Below, one piece after another: positions 28,541 to 38,455 of a stretch of DNA of 64,000 nucleotides; the first letter of the stretch is position 1; every line of letters begins with the position of its first letter. A program made the translations under genes and the position numbers. The DNA comes from Bacteroidetes bacterium endosymbiont of Geopemphigus sp. (GTDB taxonomy: Bacteria; Bacteroidota; Bacteroidia; Flavobacteriales; Blattabacteriaceae). The notes below the pieces were generated by a model. That model was given only the letters and a program-made list of their open reading frames with translations, ran no database searches and was not told the DNA's origin. Location: assembly GCF_002904345.1 (NCBI RefSeq), contig NZ_PEIH01000005.1, forward strand, positions 550,449-614,448. The letters run 5' to 3'.

Positions 28541-29116
28541 AAGACTTATTATTTACTGCTGGCTTCACTATCATTATACACCTTATTCGATTCAGTCTAC
28601 TAATCCCATAAATACACTATAGATAATAGATATTCGGAATTTTTTTCGAGTCAGAGCCGTCTAGAAGCTTCCATGAATCAGATAAATCTTTATTATATGG
28701 TCGATAAAACCCAGACGAATAAAAATACTCATACATTAGCTGTATTACTCAAGAACAGAATATCAAGGATCAGAATGAAAAATTTTAAAGAAAAAAGTGA
28801 ACTAAGTAGGATAGTTGTAATTGACAATAGCGACATAGCTCTTAACGATATAAAACAAGTCCAGCTACTGACTTTAAATTATAGATAAATGGACAGGCGA
28901 TACTATGAAAATGAAATCTTTATGCTCAATTTCATGGAATATTTTTCTGGATGAAAATGGATTGAGGGGATATAAAGAAAATACATCATCGAAAAAAAAC
29001 TATGGAAATTCGCACATCTACTTTCATCTTTAATTTTATCAAGCTTACTAAGCGTAGTTAATGTTTTATTGAGAAAAAGAAAATATGGACGTCCATTAAG
29101 AAAATTAAATATCTAA
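28540..29116 (+). pseudogene. gldG: relic of gliding-motility protein GldG
   Basis: The C-terminal part of GldG is readable in shifting frames: KNRISRIRMKNFKEKSELSR, RIVVIDNSDIALNDIKQV, then YENEIFMLNFMEYF (family form YGNxxFLLNxxNYLLDD), DENGLRGYKE, and a final membrane helix LLSSLILSSLLSVVNVLL with RKRKYGR before the stop. GldG works with GldF in an ABC complex required for gliding and for type 9 secretion-linked motility. Several stops and shifts break it. The gldF relic lies immediately upstream. Confidence 0.72.
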
Positions 29117-29823
29117 AAAATTTTCTTAAAAGCATTTTCTTTATAAAAATCCTCTATATGCTCCAGAACTTCTTGCGGGGTATCTACTATGTGAAACAAC
29201 TTCAAATCTTCTTCACTTACGTTTTTCATCGAAAGTAAGCTTTCTCGAATCCATTGAAAAAGCCCGCTCCAAAAGTCAGTGCCAACCAAAAGAATAGGAA
29301 AACGAGCAACTTTATGCGTTTGAATGAGTGTGATCGCTTCAAAAAGTTCATCAAGTGTTCCAAAACCTCCGGGCATGACGATAAATCCTTGAGAGTACCT
29401 CACAAACATAACCTTACGAACAAAAAAGTGATCAAATAAAAGACATCGATCTGGATCGATGTAAGCGTTTCCATGAGCTTCAAAAGGCAGCCGAATATTG
29501 ACTCCCACCGAGGTTCCGGAACCTTTACGAGCACCTTTATTAGCCGCTTCCATAATACCTGGGCCGCCTCCGGTGATAATTCCGAATCCTTTTTTAGAGA
29601 GCAAAAAAGCAATCTTCTCGGCAAGGCAATAATATTTTTCATGTGACGGGATGCGCGCAGAGCCAAAAATAGATACGCAAGGACCTATATGAGACATTTT
29701 TTCATAACCCTGCACAAATTCAGCCATAATCTTAAGCAAAGACCAGGCATCGCGAGCTTTAATATCGTAAGGATTGTTTTGTGAAGATTTTATTCCTTCA
29801 TCAAGAGATATATTTTCTTCCAT
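29113..29823 (-). CDS. LOG family protein (TIGR00730)
   Basis: A 236-residue Rossmann-fold protein with VSIFGSARIPSHEKYY, GFGIITGGGPGIMEAANKGA, GVNIRLPFE, FVRKVMFVRYSQGFIVMPGG and the signature PGGFGTLDELFEAITLIQT. LOG-type enzymes release the base from nucleoside monophosphates; bacterial TIGR00730 members are nucleotide 5'-monophosphate nucleosidases or of unknown role. I chose the ATG at 29823 (MEENISLDEG) rather than 18 codons upstream. The C-terminal four bases meet the end of the gldG relic on the other strand. A nucleoside-salvage role would suit a cell that has lost de novo purine synthesis, but that is inference. Confidence 0.85.
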   Translation of the reverse strand: MEENISLDEGIKSSQNNPYDIKARDAWSLLKIMAEFVQGYEKMSHIGPCVSIFGSARIPSHEKYYCLAEKIAFLLSKKGFGIITGGGPGIMEAANKGARKGSGTSVGVNIRLPFEAHGNAYIDPDRCLLFDHFFVRKVMFVRYSQGFIVMPGGFGTLDELFEAITLIQTHKVARFPILLVGTDFWSGLFQWIRESLLSMKNVSEEDLKLFHIVDTPQEVLEHIEDFYKENAFKKIF

Positions 29824-29877
29824 AGATCTTGCTTTTAAACTCCCAGAAATGTAATATTTTTTAAAAAGAAATAACAA

Positions 29878-30375
29878 TAACTTTTTGAAGTTAAAAAATA
29901 ATAAAAAACTCTATTATTGAAAATCTCTTTATAACCATCAAATCAAATCCAGATAATATACTAATTTTTTGTTCCATGACACATGTCTTAAAAGGCTGAT
30001 TTTAAAATTAAAAGAGTTTTAGATTTATAAAATCTAAATAAAAGAAACTACTTAAAATTGAGTACAACTCAAAATTATAAGTAACCTTATAAGGAAGTGA
30101 GTAGGTTTTTTTGGTTATATCGCATGGTTTATAAAATTATATAAACTTGTCATCTGAGGTCTTTTAAATTTTGAAATGACCATTTAAAGCATATTTATAC
30201 CCATTTAAAAATATAGCTACAATCTTTCAGTGGATTTTTTTATCGTTACGATTGAAGTTGAACAAAAATGAAACAGACTTATTTATTTAACAGATCCTCA
30301 TATAGGTAAAAGTATAGCACATATAGAGATTTCGTTTTTTTAGATCCAGGTATTTATTTTAAAATAAATAATATT
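29878..30375. other. intergenic stretch, nothing recognised
   Basis: About 500 AT-rich bases with no coherent reading frame, no RNA and no repeat that I could see. Confidence 0.5.
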
Positions 30376-31562
30376 TCAAGGTAAATCAATATCCATAAGT
30401 ATATATTTATGAATATACTGATCAAATTTGACCCTCTTTCCTGAAGAGAAGAGAAATTCATCTTTTATAAAATTATCTTCATAAGTACTTTTTTGAAAAG
30501 TAATCAACAAACGTTGAAATTTTTCACGATCGGGAAGCATTCATGAAGAGTAATAACTATATAGCTCTTGATTTCTTTTCCTTTTATCCATACAAAATGA
30601 TTTTTCTCTTTCTGAACGTCCTTTATCTAGCAACAAAAGATCTTTATCAGAAATGAAATTCTGAATATTTCTTATAAGTTTTTCTTGGGAAATTTCTCTA
30701 ACTGACTCTACAGACAAAAATTTAGAAAACATCGGTTTGAGAGAATATTTTTCTTTTTTTCCATCACAAAAAGTCGATAAGAGCTGTTCCGGTAAACTCT
30801 ACATTAATTATGTAACTTTGTACAAGGAGACCTTTTACATGCGAAAGCCTCAGAAACCTGAAGATTTCCCAACGAAGATTTCTGGCTGCGCCCATATAAA
30901 TCAACCGTCCTTTAATATTATAAAAATAAAAAAGACCGATACCTTCAGGTAAATGATCTGTAAGAATCTGTATTCGCTTTGCATTTTTTATCATCGTCTC
31001 TTCAGAGAATTCCTTTATAAGAAAATAAGGCAATTCTTTAGAGAGATCTTTTTGAAGAAGCAATTGAAAAAGTTCGAGGGTAGCGCGAGCATCTCCCAGA
31101 GCTCGATGTCTATCAGTTATTGAAATACCAAGAGCAGACGCCAATTTTCCCAAAGAATAAGACTTTTCCTCAGGCAAGAATCTTCGGCTTAAAGCTAATG
31201 TTTCTATCCTGCTTTTCTTATAATCGAAACCTAGTCGACTAAATTCTAGTCTTAGTATATAATAATCAAAAGATACGTTATGACCTACAAGCACTGCTCC
31301 ATTAGTGATCTCAATGATGCGTCGTGCTATTTCATAAAACTTAGGCGCTGAATGCAATGATTTGGGAAATATACCAGTGGAGTCTCTGCACATAAGGAAG
31401 TACTTCTCTTTCGGGGTTGACTAAAGAAGCAAAACAATCGATAATATCACGACCGTCATATTGAAAAATAGCAATATCCATGATGCCTTCTTCACCTCTT
31501 TTTCCTCCTGTGCTCTCAATATCAAGAATCGCATATCGCACACTAAAAATATTTAACGACAA
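30376..31562 (-). pseudogene. broken exonuclease domain plus GIY-YIG protein
   Basis: In order: YAILDIESTGGKRGEEGIMD (ExoI motif), a frameshift near 31370, EIARRIIEITNGAVLVGHNV, SFDYYILRLEFSRLGF (ExoII), RHRALGDARATLELFQLLLQ (ExoIII), then a GIY-YIG-like segment LPEGIGLFYFYNIKGRLIYM with GAARNLRWEIFRFL, then after another shift further fragments ending KFDQYIHKYILMDIDLP. In Bacteroidota such proteins of about 450 residues join a DnaQ exonuclease domain with a UvrC-like nuclease domain; their role in repair is presumed. At least three frameshifts break it. The middle 209 residues remain open. Confidence 0.8.
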
Positions 31563-31754
31563 TGTTCATTTTTAAATAGTACAAATAATAGACACCAGAC
31601 CTATAGGATAATTGCCCAGATAATATCTTTAGCTGATGGCTTTTCAAAGGTCTATAGATTCGATTTGCTTTTTCTTTTAAATTTATAAGAAAAGTCCTTT
31701 AGGGTTTCCCCTGTAAAAACGCTTATACTAATTACAGAAATGCTCTGGCATTTT

Positions 31755-32240
31755 AATACCAGTAAAATCGCATATCCAGGGTAGCCCATTCTGATTCGAA
31801 TAATACTTTCCTATTGAAAGAAGGCACTACAAAATAAATGTGTGCTAAGCGCACAGGAATCCTTCTTTCATTCAAAACAGCGATCAATGTTTTTCCTACA
31901 TCAAGCAATTCAATAAGCTCAGGGATATTATAAAATGTGCTAATAGAATACTTTTCAACAGCTTTGCAGATCCCTCTCCAATATTTAGCTCTCGAGCAAC
32001 GAAAAGCATGTTGTATTTTAATAATCAATTGATTAAACACTCCTTAGCGCCGGGAAGCTGAGTGCGGAAATAGATGCTTATTCCTCTAGAGCGAATCAAC
32101 TGAACTATGGTTTCTATTTTATAGAAAAACATCTTTGAAGTATTGTTAAAAACCAAATGCACTAGATCAATAAATAATTCCATATCAGGGCATGCCTTAT
32201 AATGAATTTTCGGAAAGTGACTATAAATTTTCGTAAGAAG
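31755..32240 (-). pseudogene. relic of a HerA/YjgR-type helicase (DUF853), C-terminal part
   Basis: Two open segments carry DMELFIDLVHLVFNNTSKMF, YKIETIVQLIRSRGISIYF and LIIKIQHAFRCSRAKYWRGI, then ISTFYNIPELIELLDVGKTL and VPSFNRK. They line up with the end of DUF853 proteins (DEAHLLF, DKIExxVxLIRSKGVGxYF, LGxxxQHALRAFTPKD, LGTGEAL). The Walker A half is gone, and the frame changes near 32030. The function of the family is not settled; it is related to HerA DNA translocases. Confidence 0.72.
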
Positions 32241-32479
32241 GTTTTGACATAAAAATAGAAAACAATTATGACATATTTTGAATGTCAATAAGCTGAAAAA
32301 TATTGATAACACCATAAGCTAATGAATTGACACTTTAAATAAAAGTTCTATTCAAAGAAGTGTCGGCTCCTGAAAAATTGTAAGCCTTACAAGTAGACTT
32401 TATGAACAAGGAATCATTTGACATATTTTATCACTGATGAATTTAAAAATGATTACTTTATCTCGAAAAAGAGATACTT

Positions 32480-33230
32480 TGAATCTTTTCACGAAGATTT
32501 TTTTCGTTTAGACTTAAACCATCGTATCCTGAATAAGAAATCTTTTCAAGAATTCGGTCAATTTTCTGAACAGAGTTGCTAAATCTGCTAAATTTATCTT
32601 TCTTTTAAAGAAATAGCCAACTACCGAAAGGATCTTTTCCCAGCTCAAAAAACTTCATATAGAAAAAGCCAACTATTTCCCCTCAATATGAGAATGATGA
32701 CCTCCAGTATTAGAACTGTTCAATAATAGAAAAAATCTATACAAAAAAAACAAAGCGATATGTTTTAAAAGAATTTTCCCAAGAACAGGAATAAGAAAAG
32801 AACGTTCAATTTTATAGGAAACTAAAGTAAAAAAAAGCGACACAGTAGCTGCTAAAGAACTATACAAATAAATATAAGTTTGACCTGTCAAGTAACATGC
32901 CTAATAAATAGACTAAGGCTGCGCCAAGAACGCCTGTTAAATAAAATTTAAAAAAGGTAAACCTGAGAGACTGTAAAACTGCACGTCCTACAGTCCATAA
33001 AAACAAAGAATTGAATAATAAATGAAATACATGTATAGTGTACAAACGAATAAGTAAGAATACTCTAGAAATGCCTTAAGATATAATTCCAATGAACTGA
33101 GAGCGCAAAATCCAAACGAAGAAAATCTAAATGAAGGAAGGTAGATATCAAATATATCAGAATATTGATTGCAAGAATTTTTTCACTATATCAGTAGATA
33201 AAAAGCGAGTTTTTTCTTAAAAAATCATTT
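32480..33230 (-). pseudogene. broken rhomboid family protease (second copy)
   Basis: Segments in different frames: IHVFHLLFNSLFLWTVGRAV, FYLTGVLGAALVYLLGMLLD, LGKILLKHIALFFLYRFFLL and GGHHSHIEGK (family form GGHFAHLGG). Near 32520-32580 the C-terminal extension typical of Bacteroidota rhomboids survives: QKIDRILEKISYSGYDGLSL followed by NEKNL. The catalytic serine loop GASGAV reads SSLAATV, so the nucleophile position is lost as well as the frame. An intact rhomboid gene follows upstream in the same direction; the pair is common next to mutL in this group. Confidence 0.8.
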
Positions 33231-33240
33231 TCAAGGATTT

Positions 33241-33945
33241 TTAAAGCGCCCCGCGTAAGTAATAACCTGCAATACTATAGCCAGCTATAGTACCACCAAT
33301 ATGCGCAAAATGAGCCACTCCGGAAGAGAGATTAAAAAGTGCTAATACCAAACTTATAACGACAAAAAACATAAGCGCTTTACGGACCGCTATCGGAAAA
33401 GGAAAAGGCATAATGAAAATCTTATTGTCAGGAAAAAAACGAGCAAAGGCGCCTACTACACCAGCTACCGCACCAGAAGCACCCATCATGGGAGCGTACA
33501 TAGCTAGTTGCAAAGCTGCACGCTGTTTATCGCTTAGGGCATTATAGAGAATTTCGTCATGGCTAATTTGAGAGAAATCCAGAGTTCCGGCATAGTTATA
33601 AATAATACCCATATTAAAAAAAATTTGAAAAAGACCTGCCGCGATTCCAGAAATAAAATAAAGGACTAAAAACTTACGACTTCCCAGAATTTGCTCCATC
33701 TTTGCCCCAAACATCCAAAGAGCTAGCATATTGAAAAGAATATGTACGAACAGCTCTCTTGAGTGCACAAACATATGTGTTAAGGGCTGATAAAATTCAA
33801 AACTCACATCGAAAGGATTGTACAAGGCCAGTAACATATCAAGGCCATAACGCGAAAACACAAAAATTCCTGCGTATACTACAATATTAATGCTTATGAG
33901 ATGCTTAACCGCATCAGAAGATGAACGTGAAGAAATAGTATTCAT
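33241..33945 (-). CDS. rhomboid family intramembrane serine protease
   Basis: A 234-residue six-helix membrane protein. Motifs: QPLTHMFVHSRELFVHILFN (the loop 1 region and helix 2 His), LALWMFGAKMEQILGSRKFL, MMGASGAVAGVVGAFARFFP with the GASG nucleophile Ser, and SSGVAHFAHIGGTIAGY with the catalytic His. It cleaves membrane-spanning substrates, which are unknown here. The ATG overlaps the mutL stop by four bases, and a broken second rhomboid lies downstream. Confidence 0.92.
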   Translation of the reverse strand: MNTISSRSSSDAVKHLISINIVVYAGIFVFSRYGLDMLLALYNPFDVSFEFYQPLTHMFVHSRELFVHILFNMLALWMFGAKMEQILGSRKFLVLYFISGIAAGLFQIFFNMGIIYNYAGTLDFSQISHDEILYNALSDKQRAALQLAMYAPMMGASGAVAGVVGAFARFFPDNKIFIMPFPFPIAVRKALMFFVVISLVLALFNLSSGVAHFAHIGGTIAGYSIAGYYLRGAL

Positions 33946-35762
33946 TTAAATTGTTTTTCAATAAAATCGGAACTTACAGTAATAAAAACTGCTTTTCCTG
34001 AAGGTGTACAATTAGGTTGACTGCAAGCAAAAAGTTCATGAATTAAATGAGTCATCTCATCTAATCCTAGTGCCAGTCCATGTTTGATGGCCATAGTACG
34101 GGCCATAGTACGGGCCATAGTACGGACCAATAACTTCATATGATTCGACACATCGGGAGTATCACCTGAGAGTATTTCCTGAAAAAAATCATTAATTTGA
34201 TTCTGATCCATGTTGCCAGGAGCAGCCTTTATTAAAAGCGTATCCCTCTGAAAACTCAATACAAAGCCCATGAGGTGTAAATCTTTCTCAAATGATTGAA
34301 TAAAAATCAATTCAGTGTTTAAAAAAGAAAGAACTACCGGGAATAAAAACCTTTGACTAACCACATTTTTTTTATCAGGCAAACGCATAAAATATTCATA
34401 TAATATTCGCTCGTGGGCGCGATGCTGATCGATAATAATAAGTCCTGAGTGTAGGGTACTCAGAATATACTTTTTATGCAATTGAAAGGCTAGGATGTCT
34501 CCATCTATCTCTTTATCGAAAAGCATTTGGACCTCCAAATCCGACGTTTCCTGCTCCCAGGCTATAGATGACTGACGGATTTGCTCGTAAAGGTTCTGGG
34601 TGGAAACAATTTTCTTCGCTTTAACAGGCATCTTTTTCAGTATATGATCACCAGATTTAAAAGGATTGTACCCAGAATCGACAGTGATTTTAGGTGTCTT
34701 GATAAGAGCTTTATCTTTAGAAAGAGTGGGTTCCCAGACCATATTTTTTTCAAAATCCAAAGTAGATGTTATCTGGTATTGGCCCAATGCACGTTTTACA
34801 GCAGCACGAAGAATTACATATATCGTTCCTTCATCATCAAATTTGACCTCGGTTTTGGTGGGATGTATGTTAATATCAATATGCTCGGGATCGAGTTTTA
34901 AAAAAATAAAATAGGAAGGATGATAAGCTGCAGGCAAGAGTCCTTCAAAAGCATCCAAAATAGCCTTATGCAGATAAGGACTTCTAATAAAACGGTGATT
35001 AACAAAAAAAAATTGCTCACCACGATATTTTTTTGAATGAGAAGGTCTGGCTACAAAGCCTTCCAGACCAATTTTTCCAGCCTGCTCACTCACCGGAATA
35101 AGTTGTTCATTGATTTTATGTCCAAAAATTCCTGTGATACGTTGCCTAAGTGATACGGGGGAGAGATCGAAAAAACGTTGCTGGTTATTATACATCCGAA
35201 AACGAATCTTCGGATGTGCCAGAGCCAATCTATGAAATTCATCCAAAATATGACGAAGCTCTGCTTGAGGTGACTTAAGAAAATTTCTTCGCGCCGGAAC
35301 ATTGTAGAAAATATTTTTTACCGAAACAGAGGTACCTTTGTTAGATTGTACAAATGACTCCTGTTTAAGTTCATTTCCTTCAATAAGCAAACAAATTCCT
35401 AGCTCGTCACTTTCCCTACGGGTACAAATCTCTACTTGTGCAATAGCGGCTATGGAAGCTAAGGCTTCTCCACGAAAACCCATCGTTTGGATCTTAAAAA
35501 GATCCTCTGCGCTCTGTATTTTAGAGGTAGTATGCCGATCAAAACTCCTGTGAGCATCAGCAGGACTCATACCCTTGCCATCATCGATTACACGAATGAG
35601 AGATTTTCCCGACTCTGTGACGATGAGCTCAATTAATTTTGCATCAGCATCTAATGCATTCTCAATCAATTCTTTTACAGCCGAAGCCGGTCTCTGTACT
35701 ACCTCTCCGGCGGCAATTTGATTAGCTACATGTTTAGGTAACAGTCGTATAATATCTGACAT
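33942..35762 (-). CDS. mutL: DNA mismatch repair protein MutL
   Basis: A 606-residue MutL. GHKL ATPase motifs at the N terminus: NQIAAGEVVQRPASAVKELI with ENALDADA, DDGKGMS, HTTSKIQ and TMGFRGEALASIAAIA. C-terminal dimerisation and endonuclease domain contains IIIDQHRAHERILYEYF and HELFACSQPNCTPSGKAV. An in-frame triplication of a 12-base unit near the C terminus gives Arg-Thr-Met-Ala three times before IKHGLALG, extending a helix by eight residues relative to a single copy. It mediates strand incision after MutS. Otherwise full length; probably functional. Confidence 0.94.
   Translation of the reverse strand: MSDIIRLLPKHVANQIAAGEVVQRPASAVKELIENALDADAKLIELIVTESGKSLIRVIDDGKGMSPADAHRSFDRHTTSKIQSAEDLFKIQTMGFRGEALASIAAIAQVEICTRRESDELGICLLIEGNELKQESFVQSNKGTSVSVKNIFYNVPARRNFLKSPQAELRHILDEFHRLALAHPKIRFRMYNNQQRFFDLSPVSLRQRITGIFGHKINEQLIPVSEQAGKIGLEGFVARPSHSKKYRGEQFFFVNHRFIRSPYLHKAILDAFEGLLPAAYHPSYFIFLKLDPEHIDINIHPTKTEVKFDDEGTIYVILRAAVKRALGQYQITSTLDFEKNMVWEPTLSKDKALIKTPKITVDSGYNPFKSGDHILKKMPVKAKKIVSTQNLYEQIRQSSIAWEQETSDLEVQMLFDKEIDGDILAFQLHKKYILSTLHSGLIIIDQHRAHERILYEYFMRLPDKKNVVSQRFLFPVVLSFLNTELIFIQSFEKDLHLMGFVLSFQRDTLLIKAAPGNMDQNQINDFFQEILSGDTPDVSNHMKLLVRTMARTMARTMAIKHGLALGLDEMTHLIHELFACSQPNCTPSGKAVFITVSSDFIEKQFK
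34089..34124 (-). repeat. three tandem 12-bp repeats in mutL
   Basis: Three perfect copies of GGCCATAGTACG on the plus strand, in frame with mutL and coding for Arg-Thr-Met-Ala on the minus strand. Such repeats can gain or lose copies by slippage without shifting frame. Confidence 0.95.
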
Positions 35763-35793
35763 AGGTAATCTGCAGCAAAAGAGACTTTAAAGA

Positions 35794-36276
35794 TTATAAA
35801 AAAAGGGATCTTCTAAAAAGCGCCATCTCTATAGCCGTATCGGCGCACTCAACTCCTTTATTTCCTTTCTTTCCTCCAGAGCGATCAAGAGATTGTCGCT
35901 TATTTTCGTCAGTAAGCACGCAAAAGATAACAGGCACATCATAGCGAAGGTTAATGTCCTTAATTCCTTGTGATACAGCTTGAGAAATATATTCAAAATG
36001 ATGAGTTTCTCCCTTAATGACAGCACCTATTACTATAAGTGCATCTATAGAGTGTGTTTTACATATCTTATCTGCTGCATAAACAAGCTCAAAACTACCG
36101 GGCACTTTCCAATGAAAAATATTTCCCTCACGAACACCCCGGGTGATGAATTTCTCATAAGCACCTTTTTTAAGATTTTCAGTTATATCGTAATTCCATG
36201 AAGCAGTAATGATACCAAATCTGAAATGGACTATATCAAGAGGTTCTTTATGTGTATAAGAGGGAGAAAACTTCAA
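35794..36276 (-). CDS. ribH: 6,7-dimethyl-8-ribityllumazine synthase
   Basis: A 160-residue lumazine synthase, the step before riboflavin. Blocks: FRFGIITASWNYDITENLKK, KVPGSFELVYAADKI, VIGAVIKGETHHFEYISQAV with the catalytic His, PVIFCVLTDENKRQSLDRSG and GGKKGNKGVECADTAIEMA. Length and motifs are complete. The enzyme forms 60-mer or pentameric shells in the cytoplasm. It sits between mutL and the TPR protein gene, an arrangement common in flavobacteria, and starts 9 bases after that gene's stop. Confidence 0.95.
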   Translation of the reverse strand: MKFSPSYTHKEPLDIVHFRFGIITASWNYDITENLKKGAYEKFITRGVREGNIFHWKVPGSFELVYAADKICKTHSIDALIVIGAVIKGETHHFEYISQAVSQGIKDINLRYDVPVIFCVLTDENKRQSLDRSGGKKGNKGVECADTAIEMALFRRSLFL

Positions 36277-36285
36277 AGGATAAAA

Positions 36286-37005
36286 TTATTTTTGTGATTC
36301 AGCATCCATCAAAGATAAATATTTATCTGTTTCTTCGGCAAAAGCACTTTTAGGATATCTCTCGTTGAGATAAATAAAATACTTCCTTGCTTGATCATAT
36401 TTCCCCATACTAAAGGATATCATAGCGGCCCTATGAAAATAAAGCGGGGTAGTAAAATCATTATCTCTAGCTTCAGCGGCTTTTATATAATACGTAAGAG
36501 CCTGGTTATTCTTATCAAGCTGAACATAAGTATCTGCCATAATGCCGTATTTCATAGGAAAAAGAAATTCATCTTTAGCAGAAAAACCTTTCCACAATTC
36601 TAGAGCTTTTTCATAATTTCCCAAATTATAATTTGAGAGACCTGCATAGAAGTGAGCAATATTAGCTGCCGGAGTAGAAGAGAAATTCTCAATAATGTCA
36701 GCAAAACCCATATACCCTCCTTTTGTTAAAGAAGGATCTCCACCTAAAGCTTTTTTTATTTCGTTACGCGAAAAATATTGCCGCGCATAAAAAAGATGAT
36801 TTAGCGCTTTTTCCTGACGGACCTCTACATAAAACTTACTGTAGGCGAAATATCCTATGATAATTAACAACAAAACACCTAATACAAAAAAAAGTTTTTT
36901 AGAATTTTGCAGCAAAAAGACCTCAGAGTTATAGGTCACCTGATTGATTTTTTTTAAAACTTCCTGAGAGACCCGGTTGCTTTCAGATGATTTTTTATTA
37001 AACAT
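36286..37005 (-). CDS. membrane-anchored tetratricopeptide repeat protein
   Basis: A 239-residue protein with a short N region, one membrane helix (KLFFVLGVLLLIIIGYFAYS) and a C-terminal periplasmic TPR domain: NIAHFYAGLSNYNLGNYEKA, MKYGIMADTYVQLDKNNQAL, FHRAAMISFSMGKYDQARKY. It resembles the YfgM-type ancillary proteins. I chose the ATG at 37005 (MFNKKSSESNRVSQEVLKKI), as the frame upstream runs into the divergent recF relic. Function is not established; a role in envelope protein assembly is a family-level guess. Confidence 0.78.
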   Translation of the reverse strand: MFNKKSSESNRVSQEVLKKINQVTYNSEVFLLQNSKKLFFVLGVLLLIIIGYFAYSKFYVEVRQEKALNHLFYARQYFSRNEIKKALGGDPSLTKGGYMGFADIIENFSSTPAANIAHFYAGLSNYNLGNYEKALELWKGFSAKDEFLFPMKYGIMADTYVQLDKNNQALTYYIKAAEARDNDFTTPLYFHRAAMISFSMGKYDQARKYFIYLNERYPKSAFAEETDKYLSLMDAESQK

Positions 37006-37159
37006 CTTATTAGATTGAAACCGGGTAAATTTAGCTTTTTCATCTAAAACAATGGAACTATTTGATAAGTTGCTGGTGATTTTATCACTAAATTTGCTTG
37101 AGATGATCAATAAAAACAGTTGTTTCTTAAAAATATACATACGCTTCATTTCAAAAATT

Positions 37160-38170
37160 TAAAAGAAAAAACCTTTAAATTTTCATCTAAGCTCAATTTC
37201 GTTTCTTTTAGATAGCATTCATTATTTAGCCTTTGGAAAAAGATTTTTTAGCTTAAATAATCAGAAAAATATAAATTTTAGAGAAGATTTTTTTTCTGAT
37301 TAAAGGATTTTTTAATAGAAAAGAGCAAGAAGAATCGGTAAGTTGTGCTCTGAAAAGAGAAAAAAAAGATCTTAAAAAAAGATGACAAGATCTACGAACG
37401 CCTGGCAGAACATATAGGAAAATATCCTTTGGTAGTGGTTTCACATTATGATCGAAGCATTATTAACGAGAGTAGCGATATGCGCAGACGATTCATGGAT
37501 AATTTCATCTCATAATCCGACAAAACTTATCTTCAATTTTTTTTAAGCTATTATAAAATCTTTCTTCAGCGCAATAGCTTGCTTAAGCAAATTCGCAGGA
37601 AAAATTTCACGAGAAACCATCAGATTCTCGATATATATAACTACCAGATGGAAGAGACGGGAAGTGAAATTTATCAAAAGAGAAAAAATCATTCAATACT
37701 TTGCCATATTTTCAAAAGCATTATGAAAAAATTTCTACCAAAGACGAAAAGGTGTCTTTAAAATATAAAAGCACATTAAGCAGTCGAAATCTGTACGAGT
37801 CATTACAAGAAGATCTTCAAAAAGATCTTACACTAGAATATACCTCAGTGGGTATTCATAAATATGATCTGGAATTATTAATTGAAGATTCATCTATAAA
37901 ATGTGGCTCACAGGGACAACAAAAATCTTTTTTAATTTGTTTAAAACTGGTGCAATTTGACTTTATAAAAAAACAATTAAATACCTCCCGAATTCTTCTG
38001 CTGGATAATATTTTCGACAAACTCGATGAAATACGCATTAATCATCTCGTAACATTTGTGAATGAAGAATACTTTGGATAGATTTTCATTTCCGATACTC
38101 ACCTTGAGTGCATGCGCGAAGTCATGGGAAGAATGAACAACGTAAATAAAATTTTTGAGATGAAGAGATG
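37160..38170 (+). pseudogene. recF: broken DNA repair protein RecF
   Basis: Traces in several frames follow RecF order: NFKEKTFKFSSKLNF, then a gap, AFGKRFFSLNNQKNINFRED, DKIYERLAEHIGKYPLVVVS, DMRRRFMDNFIS, YNYQMEETGSEIYQKR, LTLEYTSVGIHKYDLELLIE, KCGSQGQQKSFLICLKLVQF (ABC signature) and RILLLDNIFDKLDEIRINHL (Walker B). The segment that would hold the Walker A loop is deleted, and several frameshifts follow. RecF loads RecA at gaps with RecO and RecR. The DUF721 gene still follows, as in intact relatives. Confidence 0.9.
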
Positions 38171-38455
38171 AAAAAAAACGGACAGACTCTCAAAGAGGTT
38201 TTGCGTCTTTTTCTCGCTAAACAAGGCTTACAAGAAGGTTTTATGGCAGCTAAAGCAAAATTTTCATGGGGAGAAATTATGGGAGAGCTTATCGAACGTT
38301 ATACTGAAAAAATTTCGATAAAAGATCAAGTGTTATATATAAAGTTAAAATCCCCTGAACTTCGAGAAGATCTTTCTTATCAAAAGAAAGAGATCACAGG
38401 TAAGATCAATAAAAATTTGGGACAAGATTTCATCAGAGACATCTTTTTTTATTAA
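38168..38455 (+). CDS. DUF721 (DciA-like) protein
   Basis: A 95-residue protein: GQTLKEVLRLFLAKQGLQEG, KFSWGEIMGELIERYTEKIS, VLYIKLKSPELREDLSYQKK and INKNLGQDFIRDIFFY. Proteins of the DUF721/DciA family are found beside recF in Bacteroidota, and DciA in other bacteria loads the replicative helicase DnaB. The N-terminal KH-like domain is seen; little else. It starts right at the end of the recF relic and remains open although recF is broken, which suggests independent selection. Confidence 0.8.
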   Translation: MKKNGQTLKEVLRLFLAKQGLQEGFMAAKAKFSWGEIMGELIERYTEKISIKDQVLYIKLKSPELREDLSYQKKEITGKINKNLGQDFIRDIFFY

